17,920 nucleotides of DNA, taken from NCBI GenBank assembly GCA_022702195.1, contig JAKONB010000331.1, forward strand, positions 1 through 17,920. Direction: 5' to 3'. Origin of the DNA: Beijerinckiaceae bacterium. GTDB lineage: Bacteria > Pseudomonadota > Alphaproteobacteria > Rhizobiales > Beijerinckiaceae. Both the position numbers and the translations under genes were made by a program. Below are positions 1 through 6,459 of the stretch, in pieces. Below the pieces are notes generated by a model. It ran no database searches. It worked only from the letters and a program-made list of their open reading frames with translations, and had not been told where the DNA came from. Position 1 is the stretch's first letter; the number at the start of each line of letters is the position of its first letter.

Positions 1-570
1 CCGGACGATGACGACGACCTCACCGTCACGACGCAGGGACGCCCGATCAGCCCGGGCGACGAGATCCGGATCGTCGACGCGGACGGCAACCCTGTGCCGG
101 AGGGCGCCAGCGGGATGCTGGCCACGCGCGGTCCCTACACGGTCCGGGGCTATTACCGAAGCCCGGAGCACAACGCCAAGGTCTTCGACGCGGACGGCTT
201 CTACCATTCGGGCGACGTCGTGCAGCGGGTCCGGGGCAGCCATCTCCGGGTGGTCGGCCGGGTCAAGGACCAGATCAACCGCGGTGGCGAGAAGATCGCC
301 GCCGAGGAGATCGAGAACCTGCTGCTGCGCCACCCGCAGGTGACGCACGCCGCCCTCGTGGCCATGCAGGACGCGCGGCTCGGCGAGAAGAGCTGCGCCT
401 TCGTGGTCTCCCGGGACGAGGGGCTGCGGGCGCCGGCCCTGCGCCGCCACCTGCTGGAACTGGGCGTCGCCGAATACAAGCTGCCGGATCGCGTGCGCTT
501 CGTCGACGCCATCCCGCTCACCGCCATCGGCAAGATCGACAAGCAGCGCCTGCGCGCGCAACTCGCCTGA
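1..570 (+). CDS. entE: 2,3-dihydroxybenzoate-AMP ligase, C-terminal part (left edge truncated)
   Basis: This is the last 189 codons of a stand-alone adenylation enzyme; the start lies off the left edge. The enzyme activates 2,3-dihydroxybenzoate with ATP and loads it onto the aryl carrier domain of EntB in cytosolic catechol-siderophore assembly. The visible part follows the E. coli EntE C-terminus closely from memory: the GRPISPGDEIRIVD stretch, TRGPYTVRGYY, the hinge/A8 motif GRVKDQINRGGEKI, then the EEIENLLLRHP stretch. It ends with the A10 motif PLTAIGKIDK, whose catalytic lysine is encoded at 532-534. The frame is open from base 1 to the TGA at 568-570. entB follows after 34 nt and then entA, matching the order in the enteric entCEBA operon, so this is very probably one transcript. 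The family assignment is secure; whether the intact gene is full length cannot be seen. Confidence 0.95.
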   Translation, partial: PDDDDDLTVTTQGRPISPGDEIRIVDADGNPVPEGASGMLATRGPYTVRGYYRSPEHNAKVFDADGFYHSGDVVQRVRGSHLRVVGRVKDQINRGGEKIAAEEIENLLLRHPQVTHAALVAMQDARLGEKSCAFVVSRDEGLRAPALRRHLLELGVAEYKLPDRVRFVDAIPLTAIGKIDKQRLRAQLA

Positions 571-604
571 CGGCCTTCTCCCTCCCGCTTTCGCGACGGA
601 TGCC

Positions 605-1474
605 ATGACGATTCCCACGATCACCGATTATCCGATGCCGGACCCGGCCTCCTTCCCGGCCAACCGCACCGCGTGGCAGCCCGACCCGAAGCGGGCGGTG
701 CTGCTGATCCACGACATGCAGCGCTATTTCCTGCGCTTCTACGAGGCGGATGGTGCGCTCCTCCGGCACCTGATCGGCAATCTCGTGCGTCTGCGCGAGT
801 GGGCGCGGGCCAACGGCGTGCCGGTGGTCTACACGGCCCAGCCCCACGCGCAGCCGGCCGGGGATCGCGCCCTCCTCAACGACATGTGGGGGCCGGGTCT
901 CACGGTGGCGGATGCCAGCCTTCAGCGGGTGGTGGACGAGCTCGCCCCCGGCCCCGACGACGTGGTCCTGACCAAATGGCGCTACAGCGCCTTCAAGCGG
1001 TCGGACCTCGCCGAGCGGATGCGGGGGTGGGGCCGCGATCACTTGGTGATCGGAGGCGTCTACGCGCATATCGGCTGCATGGTCACCGCCATCGACGCCT
1101 TCATGGGCGACATCCAGGCCTTCCTGGTGGGCGATGCGGTCGCCGACTTCTCCGAGGCCGAGCACCGGATGGCCCTGGACTACGTGGCGACCCGCTGCGG
1201 TGCGCTCATCGCCACCGCGAGCCTCGCCGGGCCGGTGCGCCAGCCGGCGACCCGCGCCTGGCTGGAGGCCCGGGTGCTGACGCTCATCCCGGACGAGACG
1301 CAGATCGATCCGGACGAGAATCTGATCCTCTACGGGCTCGATTCGATCCAGGTCATGATGCTGGCCTCCGACCTGAAGGAACGGGGCATCCATGTCGGCT
1401 TCGACGATCTCGCCCGCGTGCCGACCCTGAACGGCTGGTGGTCGCTGATCGCGCAGACCCGGCTCGCGGCGTGA
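605..1474 (+). CDS. entB: Isochorismatase / aryl carrier protein, bifunctional
   Basis: The 289-residue product matches the usual EntB length of about 285. Residues 1-205 form the isochorismatase domain, which hydrolyses the vinyl ether of isochorismate to give 2,3-dihydro-2,3-dihydroxybenzoate and pyruvate. Conserved landmarks are IHDMQRYFL with Asp37, TKWRYSAF with Lys124, and GVYAHIGCM at 152-159, where EntB-type enzymes have Gly in place of the nucleophilic Cys of related hydrolases (here Gly157). Residues 215-289 form the aryl carrier domain; YGLDSIQV places the phosphopantetheine attachment at Ser247. EntE would load 2,3-dihydroxybenzoate there. The ATG at 605 has no strong Shine-Dalgarno sequence, but the protein start aligns with known EntB N-termini. 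Translation is probably coupled to entE upstream and entA downstream. No downstream synthetase such as entF is visible in the window. Confidence 0.95.
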   Translation: MTIPTITDYPMPDPASFPANRTAWQPDPKRAVLLIHDMQRYFLRFYEADGALLRHLIGNLVRLREWARANGVPVVYTAQPHAQPAGDRALLNDMWGPGLTVADASLQRVVDELAPGPDDVVLTKWRYSAFKRSDLAERMRGWGRDHLVIGGVYAHIGCMVTAIDAFMGDIQAFLVGDAVADFSEAEHRMALDYVATRCGALIATASLAGPVRQPATRAWLEARVLTLIPDETQIDPDENLILYGLDSIQVMMLASDLKERGIHVGFDDLARVPTLNGWWSLIAQTRLAA

Positions 1475-1488
1475 GCCGGGCGGCGGCG

Positions 1489-2238
1489 ATGCCAGGGACG
1501 TTCACCGGCAAGCGCGTGCTCGTCACGGGCACGGCCAGCGGCATCGGCCAGCGCATCGCCGAACGCTTCCTCGCGGCGGGCGCCGATGTGACGGGGCTCG
1601 ATTGCCAGCCCGGGGCCGGCGCGGCCTTCCGGACGATTCCGGTGGATCTCGCCGATCCCCAGCAGGTCGCCGCGGCGAGCGATCGCCTCCAGGCGGAAGC
1701 CGAGGGGCTCGACATCCTGGTCAACGCCGCCGGCGTGCTGCGGATTGGCGCGACCGACTCCCTGACGCCGGAGGATTGGCGCGCCTGCATGGACGTCAAC
1801 GCGGGTGGGGTCTTCCACCTGCTGCGTCACTGGATTCCGGTGTTCCGGCGGCAGCGCGGGGGGGCGATCGTCACGATCGCGTCGAACGCCGCCCATGTGC
1901 CGCGCGTGGGCATGGCCGCCTATTGCGCCTCCAAGGCGGCGGTGGTGGCGCTGACCCGGTGCGCCGGGCTGGAACTCGCCCCCTACGGTGTGCGCTGCAA
2001 CCTCGTCTCCCCGGGCTCCACCGACACGCCGATGCTGGGCGGCATGCTGAACGATCCCGCCGGCCACGAGCGGCTGATCGCCGGCCTGCCGGAGACGTTC
2101 AAGCTCGGCATTCCGCTGGGGAAGATCGCCACGCCGGACGACGTCGCCGACGTCGTGCTCTACCTCGCCTCGGATCGGGCCGGCCACGTGACGCTGCAAG
2201 ACATCGTGGTGGATGGCGGGGCAACCTTGGGCGCCTGA
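1489..2238 (+). CDS. entA: 2,3-dihydro-2,3-dihydroxybenzoate dehydrogenase
   Basis: This 249-residue short-chain dehydrogenase oxidises 2,3-dihydro-2,3-dihydroxybenzoate to 2,3-dihydroxybenzoate with NAD+. The Rossmann motif TGTASGIG is at 13-20, NAAG at 79-82, and the catalytic Ser132, Tyr145 and Lys149 (YCASK) are present. The segments RRQRGGAIVTIAS, GVRCNLVSPGSTDT, FKLGIPLGKIA and the terminal LQDIVVDGGATLGA are close to E. coli EntA, which separates it from generic SDR enzymes. I chose the ATG at 1489. An in-frame GTG at 1471 would overlap the entB stop as GTGA and add six residues, so translational coupling through that start is possible. It is the last gene of the rightward operon and ends about 90 nt from the convergent hmuV stop. 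Confidence 0.94.
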   Translation: MPGTFTGKRVLVTGTASGIGQRIAERFLAAGADVTGLDCQPGAGAAFRTIPVDLADPQQVAAASDRLQAEAEGLDILVNAAGVLRIGATDSLTPEDWRACMDVNAGGVFHLLRHWIPVFRRQRGGAIVTIASNAAHVPRVGMAAYCASKAAVVALTRCAGLELAPYGVRCNLVSPGSTDTPMLGGMLNDPAGHERLIAGLPETFKLGIPLGKIATPDDVADVVLYLASDRAGHVTLQDIVVDGGATLGA

Positions 2239-2263
2239 GACCCGGGACTTCGCCCCCGCGTGT

Positions 2264-2317
2264 GGGTGGCGTCGACGGATTGGGCCACATCCTGCGGGAT
2301 GCGGTGCGCCGCCACCC
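2264..2317. terminator. Nested stem structure between convergent entA and hmuV
   Basis: The 88-nt gap between the two convergent stop codons holds an outer 8-bp stem (2264-2271 with 2310-2317, GGGTGGCG/CGCCACCC) enclosing a perfect 5-bp hairpin (2288-2292 with 2297-2301, loop TGCG). There is no U-tract on either strand. It could slow transcription from both sides, but its function as a terminator is inferred only from position and pairing. Confidence 0.35.
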
Positions 2318-2326
2318 GAGCGGGAT

Positions 2327-3151
2327 CTAGGAGGATGGCGAGCCTGCACCCGTGCGACGGGGAAGCAGGAAGGGTTGGCCGGGTTCGGGCACCTGACCGA
2401 CCGGCCAGGAGACCCCGAAGACCCGGGCGATGAGATCGTCGCGCAGGATCGTGGCCGGCGGTCCCTGCGCCACGAGGCGCCCCCCGTCCAGCACCAGCAT
2501 CGTGTCGGCATAGGCGGCGGCCAGGTTCAGGTCGTGCAGGATCGCCACCACGCCGACACCCGTGCGGGTCAGGTCCAGCGCCACCTCCAGCACGGCGCTC
2601 TGGTGGCGCAGGTCGAGACTGGCGGTGGGCTCGTCGAGCAACAGGATCTGGCGCTGCGCGACGCTGCGGCCGGCCGCGAGCTGGCAGAGCACGCGGGCGA
2701 ACTGCACCCGCGCCTGCTCGCCCCCCGAGAGGGTCGGATAGGCGCGGTCGGCGAGGTGGGCCGCATCGGCGCGCCGCAGGCCATCGGCCAGGATCGCCGT
2801 CCGCTCCCGCATCCCGAGCCCGCGGCCGATCCCATCGAGGCCGATCCGCGCCACCTCGGCGGCCGAGAAGGGGAAGGCCAGATGGGCGGTCTGGGGCAGC
2901 ACGGCCCGCAGGGCCGCGAGCCGCCAGGCGGGGATCGCCGCCACCGGTTCGCCCGCATAGGTGACGGCGCCGCCGGTGGGGCGAAGCTCGCCGCTCAGGA
3001 GGCGCAGGAGGGTGGACTTGCCGGCCCCGTTGGGGCCGACGATCACCTGGAGCCGGCCGGGCTCGGCCGAGAACGAGACGCCCTCCACGCGGGGGCGTCC
3101 GCCCGCCCAATAGGTGAGGCCGTGGGCCGCGAGGAGGGCGGGCTCAGCCAT
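2327..3151 (-). CDS. hmuV: Hemin ABC transporter ATP-binding protein
   Basis: The 274-residue ABC ATPase would power haem import from the periplasm. It has a Walker A motif GPNGAGKST at 39-47, a Q-loop at Gln87, the signature LSGGE at 141-145, Walker B ILLLDEP at 169-175, the D-loop SLD at 178-180 and the H-loop histidine at 206 (ILHDLN). The insert between signature and Walker B (LCQLAAGRSVAQRQILLLDEP) is typical of the HmuV branch, which distinguishes it from FecE/FepC-type ATPases. The ATG overlaps the end of hmuU by 8 nt, so the two are translationally coupled. It is the last gene of the leftward hmuTUV operon. The last 20 or so residues are Pro/Ser-rich and probably not part of the fold. 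Confidence 0.93.
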   Translation of the reverse strand: MAEPALLAAHGLTYWAGGRPRVEGVSFSAEPGRLQVIVGPNGAGKSTLLRLLSGELRPTGGAVTYAGEPVAAIPAWRLAALRAVLPQTAHLAFPFSAAEVARIGLDGIGRGLGMRERTAILADGLRRADAAHLADRAYPTLSGGEQARVQFARVLCQLAAGRSVAQRQILLLDEPTASLDLRHQSAVLEVALDLTRTGVGVVAILHDLNLAAAYADTMLVLDGGRLVAQGPPATILRDDLIARVFGVSWPVGQVPEPGQPFLLPRRTGAGSPSS

Positions 3152-4199
3152 CGAGGCGGGTTCGTCCGAGGAGCAGCCACAGGAAGACCGGCGCCCCGAC
3201 GCAGGCGGTCACGATGCCGATTGGGAGTTCGGCCGGCGCGACGACGAGGCGCGCGGCGACGTCGGCCAGCACCAGGAAGGCGCCCCCCAGGAGGGCGCTG
3301 GCCGGGAGCAGCCGCCGGTGGTCGGGGCCGATGACGAGGCGCAGGGCGTGCGGCACCACGAGGCCGACGAAGCCGATGACCCCGCTGGCCGCCACGCCGG
3401 CCCCCACCGCGACGGCGACGAGCAGGATGGCACCGCGCTTCAGCCGCTCCACCGAGATGCCGAGATGGAAGGCCTCCGCCTCGCCGAGGACGAGGGCGTT
3501 GAGGCCCCGGCCGAGGAACGGCACCAGGGCCAGGACCGGCAGGAGCGCCGGCGCCGTCGCGGCGACCTTGGTCCAGGTGGCGCCCCCCAGGCTTCCCAGC
3601 GACCAGAAGGTGAGGTCGCGCAATTGCCGGTCGTCGCTGGCATAGACGAGGAGGCCCGTCAGCGCCCCGCTGAGCGCGCCCAGCGCGATCCCGGCCAGCA
3701 GCAGGGTGGCGATGGAGGTGCGGCCGGCCCGCGTGGCGATCCGGTAGAGACCCAGGGTCATGGCGAGACCGCCCAGGAAGGCCGCCAGCGGCAGGGCCGC
3801 GTAGGGCATCGGCCCGGGCAGGGCCGCCAGGGCGAGAAGCCGGTCTCCGAGGACGATCACCGTGGCGGCGGCGAGGCCCGAGCCCGCCGAGACGCCGACC
3901 AGGGCCGGATCGGCCAGGGGGTTGCGGAACAGGCCCTGCATCAGGGCGCCGGAGACGGCGAGCCCGGCCCCCACCATCAGCCCGAGCAGGGTGCGCGGCA
4001 GGCGGATGTTGAGCACCACCAGGGCGTCCCTGGCGAGGTCCGGCTCCGGGACGCCGCGCATCAGGATGTCGAGGATCCGCGCCGGTGGGATGCGGACCGC
4101 GCCGAGCCCGAGGGAGAGCAGCAGGGCCACGGCGAGGAGAAGGCCGAGCCCCGCAAAGACCGCGACGCCCGGCCGGCCCGACCCGGCGGCCTCAGTCAC
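3144..4199 (-). CDS. hmuU: Hemin ABC transporter permease (FecCD family)
   Basis: This 351-residue polytopic inner-membrane protein is of the FecCD/BtuC family and forms the haem channel with HmuV. Family motifs are RLPRTLLGLMVGAGLAVSG from residue 66, GLFRNPLADPALVGVSAG from 89, GFVGLVVPHALRL at 276-288, and ELPIGIVTACVGAPVFLWLL from 324. By eye there are nine or ten hydrophobic spans, starting at 13-33, which is normal for the family. The start is GTG at 4199, lying 8 nt inside the end of hmuT, and its stop overlaps hmuV by 8 nt, a tightly coupled operon. No Shine-Dalgarno sequence is evident, which fits re-initiation after hmuT. The specificity (haem rather than ferric siderophore) is taken from the HmuT and HmuV partners. 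Confidence 0.92.
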   Translation of the reverse strand: MTEAAGSGRPGVAVFAGLGLLLAVALLLSLGLGAVRIPPARILDILMRGVPEPDLARDALVVLNIRLPRTLLGLMVGAGLAVSGALMQGLFRNPLADPALVGVSAGSGLAAATVIVLGDRLLALAALPGPMPYAALPLAAFLGGLAMTLGLYRIATRAGRTSIATLLLAGIALGALSGALTGLLVYASDDRQLRDLTFWSLGSLGGATWTKVAATAPALLPVLALVPFLGRGLNALVLGEAEAFHLGISVERLKRGAILLVAVAVGAGVAASGVIGFVGLVVPHALRLVIGPDHRRLLPASALLGGAFLVLADVAARLVVAPAELPIGIVTACVGAPVFLWLLLGRTRLDG

Positions 4200-5079
4200 G
4201 CGGCAGGTCGGGGTAGACCGCCCGCATCAGATCCTCCGCCGCACGCGGGGTGCGTGGGCCGAAACCGAGGAGGGTGAGCCCATCCATCACCACGAGGGCG
4301 CGCCGGGCGGCGGCGGGCGTCTGACCGAGGGCGGTCCCGCTGGCGAACACCACCTCCGGCGCGGGAGGCTGGCCATCGGAGGCCATCAGGACCACGGCGT
4401 CGGGGGCGGCCCCGACGATCGCCTCGTCGGTGATCGGCTTGAAACCCGTGATCCCCTCCGCGGCGTTGCGGATGCCGGCGAGCGCCAGAATGCCGTCCGC
4501 CGTGCTGTCGCGACCGCCCACCATGACACGGCCATTGGCCAGGGACAGCACCACCAGCGCCCGGGCGGGCCGGGTCACGCGGGTCCGCCGCTCGGAGAGG
4601 GCGGCGAACTGCGCGGCGACCTCCCGGCGCAGCCCGGCCGCCGCCGCGTCGAGCCCCGCGAGGTGGCCCACCGTCGCGATCTTGTCGAGGACGCCCTCGG
4701 CGGTGGAGGGCTCGCGGACCACCTCCACCGGCACGCCGGCCTCGCGCAGGAGGGCCAGCACGGCGGGCGGCCCGGCCCCCTCGGCGGCGATCACGAGATC
4801 GGGGCCGGCGGAGAGCAGCCCCTCCGCCGAGAGGGCGCGGAGATAGCCCGCATTCGGCTTCTCGCGCAGGATCTCGGCCGGGTAGTTGCTGGTCGTGTCG
4901 ACGATGGCGATGCGTGGCCCGGCGCCGAGCCGCCACAGGATCTCGGTCACGGCGCCGCCCAGGGAGGCGATGCGGGCGGGTGGCGCGGCCGCGCCCGTGG
5001 GCGGAGCGATCAGCGCGCAGCCCAGCGCGCCCGCGAGCACGGCGCGCCGGGAGAGAGGACGATGGCGAAGGTCGGTCAT
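4192..5079 (-). CDS. hmuT: Periplasmic hemin-binding protein, Tat-type signal
   Basis: The 295-residue substrate-binding protein delivers haem to HmuUV. It begins with a signal whose twin arginines (LSRRAVLAG, Arg11-Arg12) resemble a Tat signal, followed by a hydrophobic stretch and a likely cleavage after the GAAA at about 32. The mature part has the class III binding-protein fold pattern: RIASLGGAVTEILWRLGAG, a NAGYLRALSAEGLLS segment, and the C-terminal lobe with GGRDSTADGILALAG. Tyr79 in GYLRALSAEG aligns with the haem-ligating tyrosine of ShuT/ChuT/HmuT proteins (family knowledge). The ATG at 5079 was chosen because it puts the twin-arginine signal at the N-terminus; an in-frame GTG at 5187 would add 36 poorly signal-like residues. 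No clear Shine-Dalgarno precedes the ATG. The usual hmuS/haem-degradation gene and the TonB-dependent receptor are not in this window. Confidence 0.9.
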   Translation of the reverse strand: MTDLRHRPLSRRAVLAGALGCALIAPPTGAAAPPARIASLGGAVTEILWRLGAGPRIAIVDTTSNYPAEILREKPNAGYLRALSAEGLLSAGPDLVIAAEGAGPPAVLALLREAGVPVEVVREPSTAEGVLDKIATVGHLAGLDAAAAGLRREVAAQFAALSERRTRVTRPARALVVLSLANGRVMVGGRDSTADGILALAGIRNAAEGITGFKPITDEAIVGAAPDAVVLMASDGQPPAPEVVFASGTALGQTPAAARRALVVMDGLTLLGFGPRTPRAAEDLMRAVYPDLPRD

Positions 5080-5432
5080 CGGGGGAGGATCGGCGTGCCC
5101 TTGGCCGTCGCCCGGAAGCGATGGAGCGCCCGATCGGGCGGGGCGTGCTCCGCTCCCGACCCATCCCGCCACGGGTGGCGGACGCACGCGCTCCGACCGT
5201 CATCGCTCAAGGGGGCTATCCTGTCATTCTTCTCAAGCGCCCCAGATTTTATAATATATCTAAGGAGCCTATTGCCTCACCGCATCATAAGCACTTTTCT
5301 CGTCCTGGACCAGATGCGATAAAGCGTCGTTCCACGTTCAGCCGGGCGCTTTTGTCTATCGCGCGGTCGCCTGCGGACACGGCCTTCCGCCGCGTCGAGA
5401 CCAGCGGCCTCGAGCCGGCATCCGCGCGAGCG
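5080..5432. other. Intergenic region upstream of hmuT (leader and promoter zone)
   Basis: About 350 nt separate hmuT from the terminator of the next gene. Within the presumed leader there is a 6-bp hairpin (CCGCCA 5166-5171 with TGGCGG 5176-5181) and the palindrome GCCCGATCGGGC near 5128-5139. Beyond the AT-rich island listed separately, 5270-5430 contains only a weak inverted repeat, AAAGCG at 5321-5326 with CGCTTT at 5347-5352. I find no convincing coding frame here. Confidence 0.5.
5244..5263 (-). promoter_or_regulatory. AT-rich island, probable hmuTUV promoter/operator
   Basis: Eighteen of twenty bases are A or T in a region that is otherwise strongly G+C-rich. Read on the minus strand it contains TATTAT and TATAAA hexamers suitable as a -10 element, about 165-180 nt before the hmuT ATG. 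An iron-responsive regulator (Irr, RirA or Fur-like) would be expected at a haem-uptake operon, but I do not see a clean copy of the Irr ICE motif or a symmetric RirA/Fur box. Promoter assignment is inference from composition and position. Confidence 0.4.
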
Positions 5433-5458
5433 AAAAAGGCCAGCCCGAAGGCTGGCCT
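5433..5458 (-). terminator. Strong intrinsic terminator of the small four-Cys gene
   Basis: On the minus strand there is a perfect 9-bp stem AGGCCAGCC/GGCTGGCCT (5450-5458 with 5437-5445) closed by a stable UUCG tetraloop and followed directly by five Ts (5437-5433). It lies 25 nt after the stop codon of the gene ending at 5484. It would also insulate hmuTUV from that gene. Confidence 0.9.
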
Positions 5459-5483
5459 CTGTCCGTCCCGCGAGGGAGGCCGA

Positions 5484-5687
5484 TTACTCGGCCGCCGCCA
5501 TGTCCGGGGTGAAGTGGCCGCACCAATCGCTGTTGGCGACCACCGGCCACAGGCCCTTCGATTCGGGGGCGGGCTGGGTCACGGGCGGGTTGTAGCGGCA
5601 CAGGCCCTCGTCGCCGGTCGCCTGGGCGCCGTTCACCTTGTGCTCGTCGAAGAACTTGCAGCTGTCGCAATGCGCGTGACCGGCCAT
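5484..5687 (-). CDS. Small four-cysteine protein, probable metal-binding
   Basis: The 67-residue cytosolic protein begins MAGHAHCDSCKFF. The start is set by a strong Shine-Dalgarno, AGAGGAG at 5700-5694 on the minus strand, six nt before the ATG; a longer in-frame start at 5726 adds only a low-complexity Ala/Ser tail. Cys7 and Cys10 form a CxxC pair, Cys30 sits in GLCRYNPP and Cys56 in WCGHF. The layout CxxCxxF...GxCRxNPP...WPxV...WCGxF recurs in small alphaproteobacterial and phage-encoded hypothetical proteins as far as I recall. Four spaced cysteines suggest a zinc ribbon or iron-sulfur site, and His4 and His6 may add ligands. No function is known to me. It is a single-gene transcript with its own ribosome-binding site and an excellent terminator, so it is a real and probably well-expressed gene. 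Confidence 0.85.
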   Translation of the reverse strand: MAGHAHCDSCKFFDEHKVNGAQATGDEGLCRYNPPVTQPAPESKGLWPVVANSDWCGHFTPDMAAAE

Positions 5688-5965
5688 GTCGTGCTCCTCT
5701 GAGGCAGGGGCGGCCGAAGCCGCCATCCGTTATGAATTAGAACCAATCCAATCTGATGATCAACGAGCGACCTCCCAGGCGGTTCCCATGGCCACGCGGG
5801 ACCCTCCTTCGCGTCATCGTGATCCCCCTTCGGGCAGGTCAGGATTCGCCCAGGAGCGGCCCGGAAAGTTTTCGAGTCGATTCCGGAAGGCAACAAATGT
5901 TGATATGCGGTGTCTCAGTTTGAGGCATGCTGATGTGGCGCATTTGGTTTCAAGCGGAGGCGATC
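5688..5965. promoter_or_regulatory. Divergent promoter region between the four-Cys gene and the 100-aa gene
   Basis: This 278-nt region separates two divergent genes. The side next to the four-Cys gene (about 5730-5760) is AT-richer, with GAATTAG and a CCAATCCAAT direct repeat. The side next to the 100-aa gene has two short inverted repeats, CAACA-AA-TGTTG at 5891-5902 and CTCA-GTT-TGAG at 5914-5924. These could be operator half-sites, but no known box is recognised. No coding frame in it looks real. Confidence 0.35.
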
Positions 5966-6268
5966 ATGATCCCTTATCGTGTGAGCGTTCTGGCTCCGAA
6001 CACTCACGATCGTCGGAGCTACGAGATCAAGCTCTACGGGACCTATGCGGAGAATGACGACGAAGCGCTGCGGACCGTGTCCGAGGTGATGCCGGATGGA
6101 TGGCAGGTGGACCGCATCGCCGGCCTGTTGTCGCGGGTCGAGGTGGAGCATCTGGATCTCGCCTACGGCGAGGTGCGGCAGGTGTCGGCCTGTGTCATCG
6201 ACGGCCTGATCCTGCCTGAGGACGCCCTGTCCGTCGGCCACGGTGGTGAACCGTCCCCGCTCGGCTGA
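5966..6268 (+). CDS. Conserved-looking small protein of unknown function (100 aa)
   Basis: The 100-residue product starts MIPYRVSVLAPN. The ATG at 5966 has GGAGG at 5956-5960 with a 5-nt spacer, which favours it over the in-frame ATG at 5927. The protein is acidic, without a signal peptide or membrane span, so it is probably cytosolic. Its first part looks like a mixed strand/helix domain (YRVSVLAP, SYEIKLYGTYAENDDEALRTV, GWQVDRIAGLL), and the last dozen residues (GHGGEPSPLG) look disordered. The alternation of strand-like and helical segments resembles small alpha/beta sandwich proteins, but I recognise no family and no catalytic motif. It stands alone: the upstream gene is divergent, and 191 nt separate it from the next gene. 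Confidence 0.7.
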   Translation: MIPYRVSVLAPNTHDRRSYEIKLYGTYAENDDEALRTVSEVMPDGWQVDRIAGLLSRVEVEHLDLAYGEVRQVSACVIDGLILPEDALSVGHGGEPSPLG

Positions 6269-6459
6269 GGCCGCGCCCGCGCAACGGGCGTCTCGTCCGG
6301 TTCTCCGAGCGACGTCGGTGCGTCCGGTCAGGGGCTCCGCAGGGCCGGGATTTTCCCGATTGCGTCCGCCGATCGTCCCGTCGGGCCAGGATGGCCTCGG
6401 GCGTGCGGCGAGCGTAAGGGGGAGCGGCGTTTCCCCCGACCCTCCAAGGATTCTCCAGA
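6269..6459. other. Intergenic, with stem just upstream of the Ntn-hydrolase gene
   Basis: This short gap carries a 6-bp GC stem (GGGGGA 6418-6423 with TCCCCC 6432-6437) ending 22 nt before the GTG start of the next gene. A CGGGATTTTCCCG palindrome lies near 6346-6358 and could be a weak terminator for the preceding gene. No coding frame is convincing. Confidence 0.3.

Noticed and set aside
2213..4277. Plus-strand frames across hmuV and hmuU
   Set aside because: The products are Gln/Gly/Arg-rich antisense translations of conserved transporter genes.
5320..5355. Inverted repeat AAAGCG/CGCTTT followed by Ts as a possible plus-strand terminator
   Set aside because: There is no plus-strand gene upstream to terminate, and the stem is weak with a 20-nt loop.
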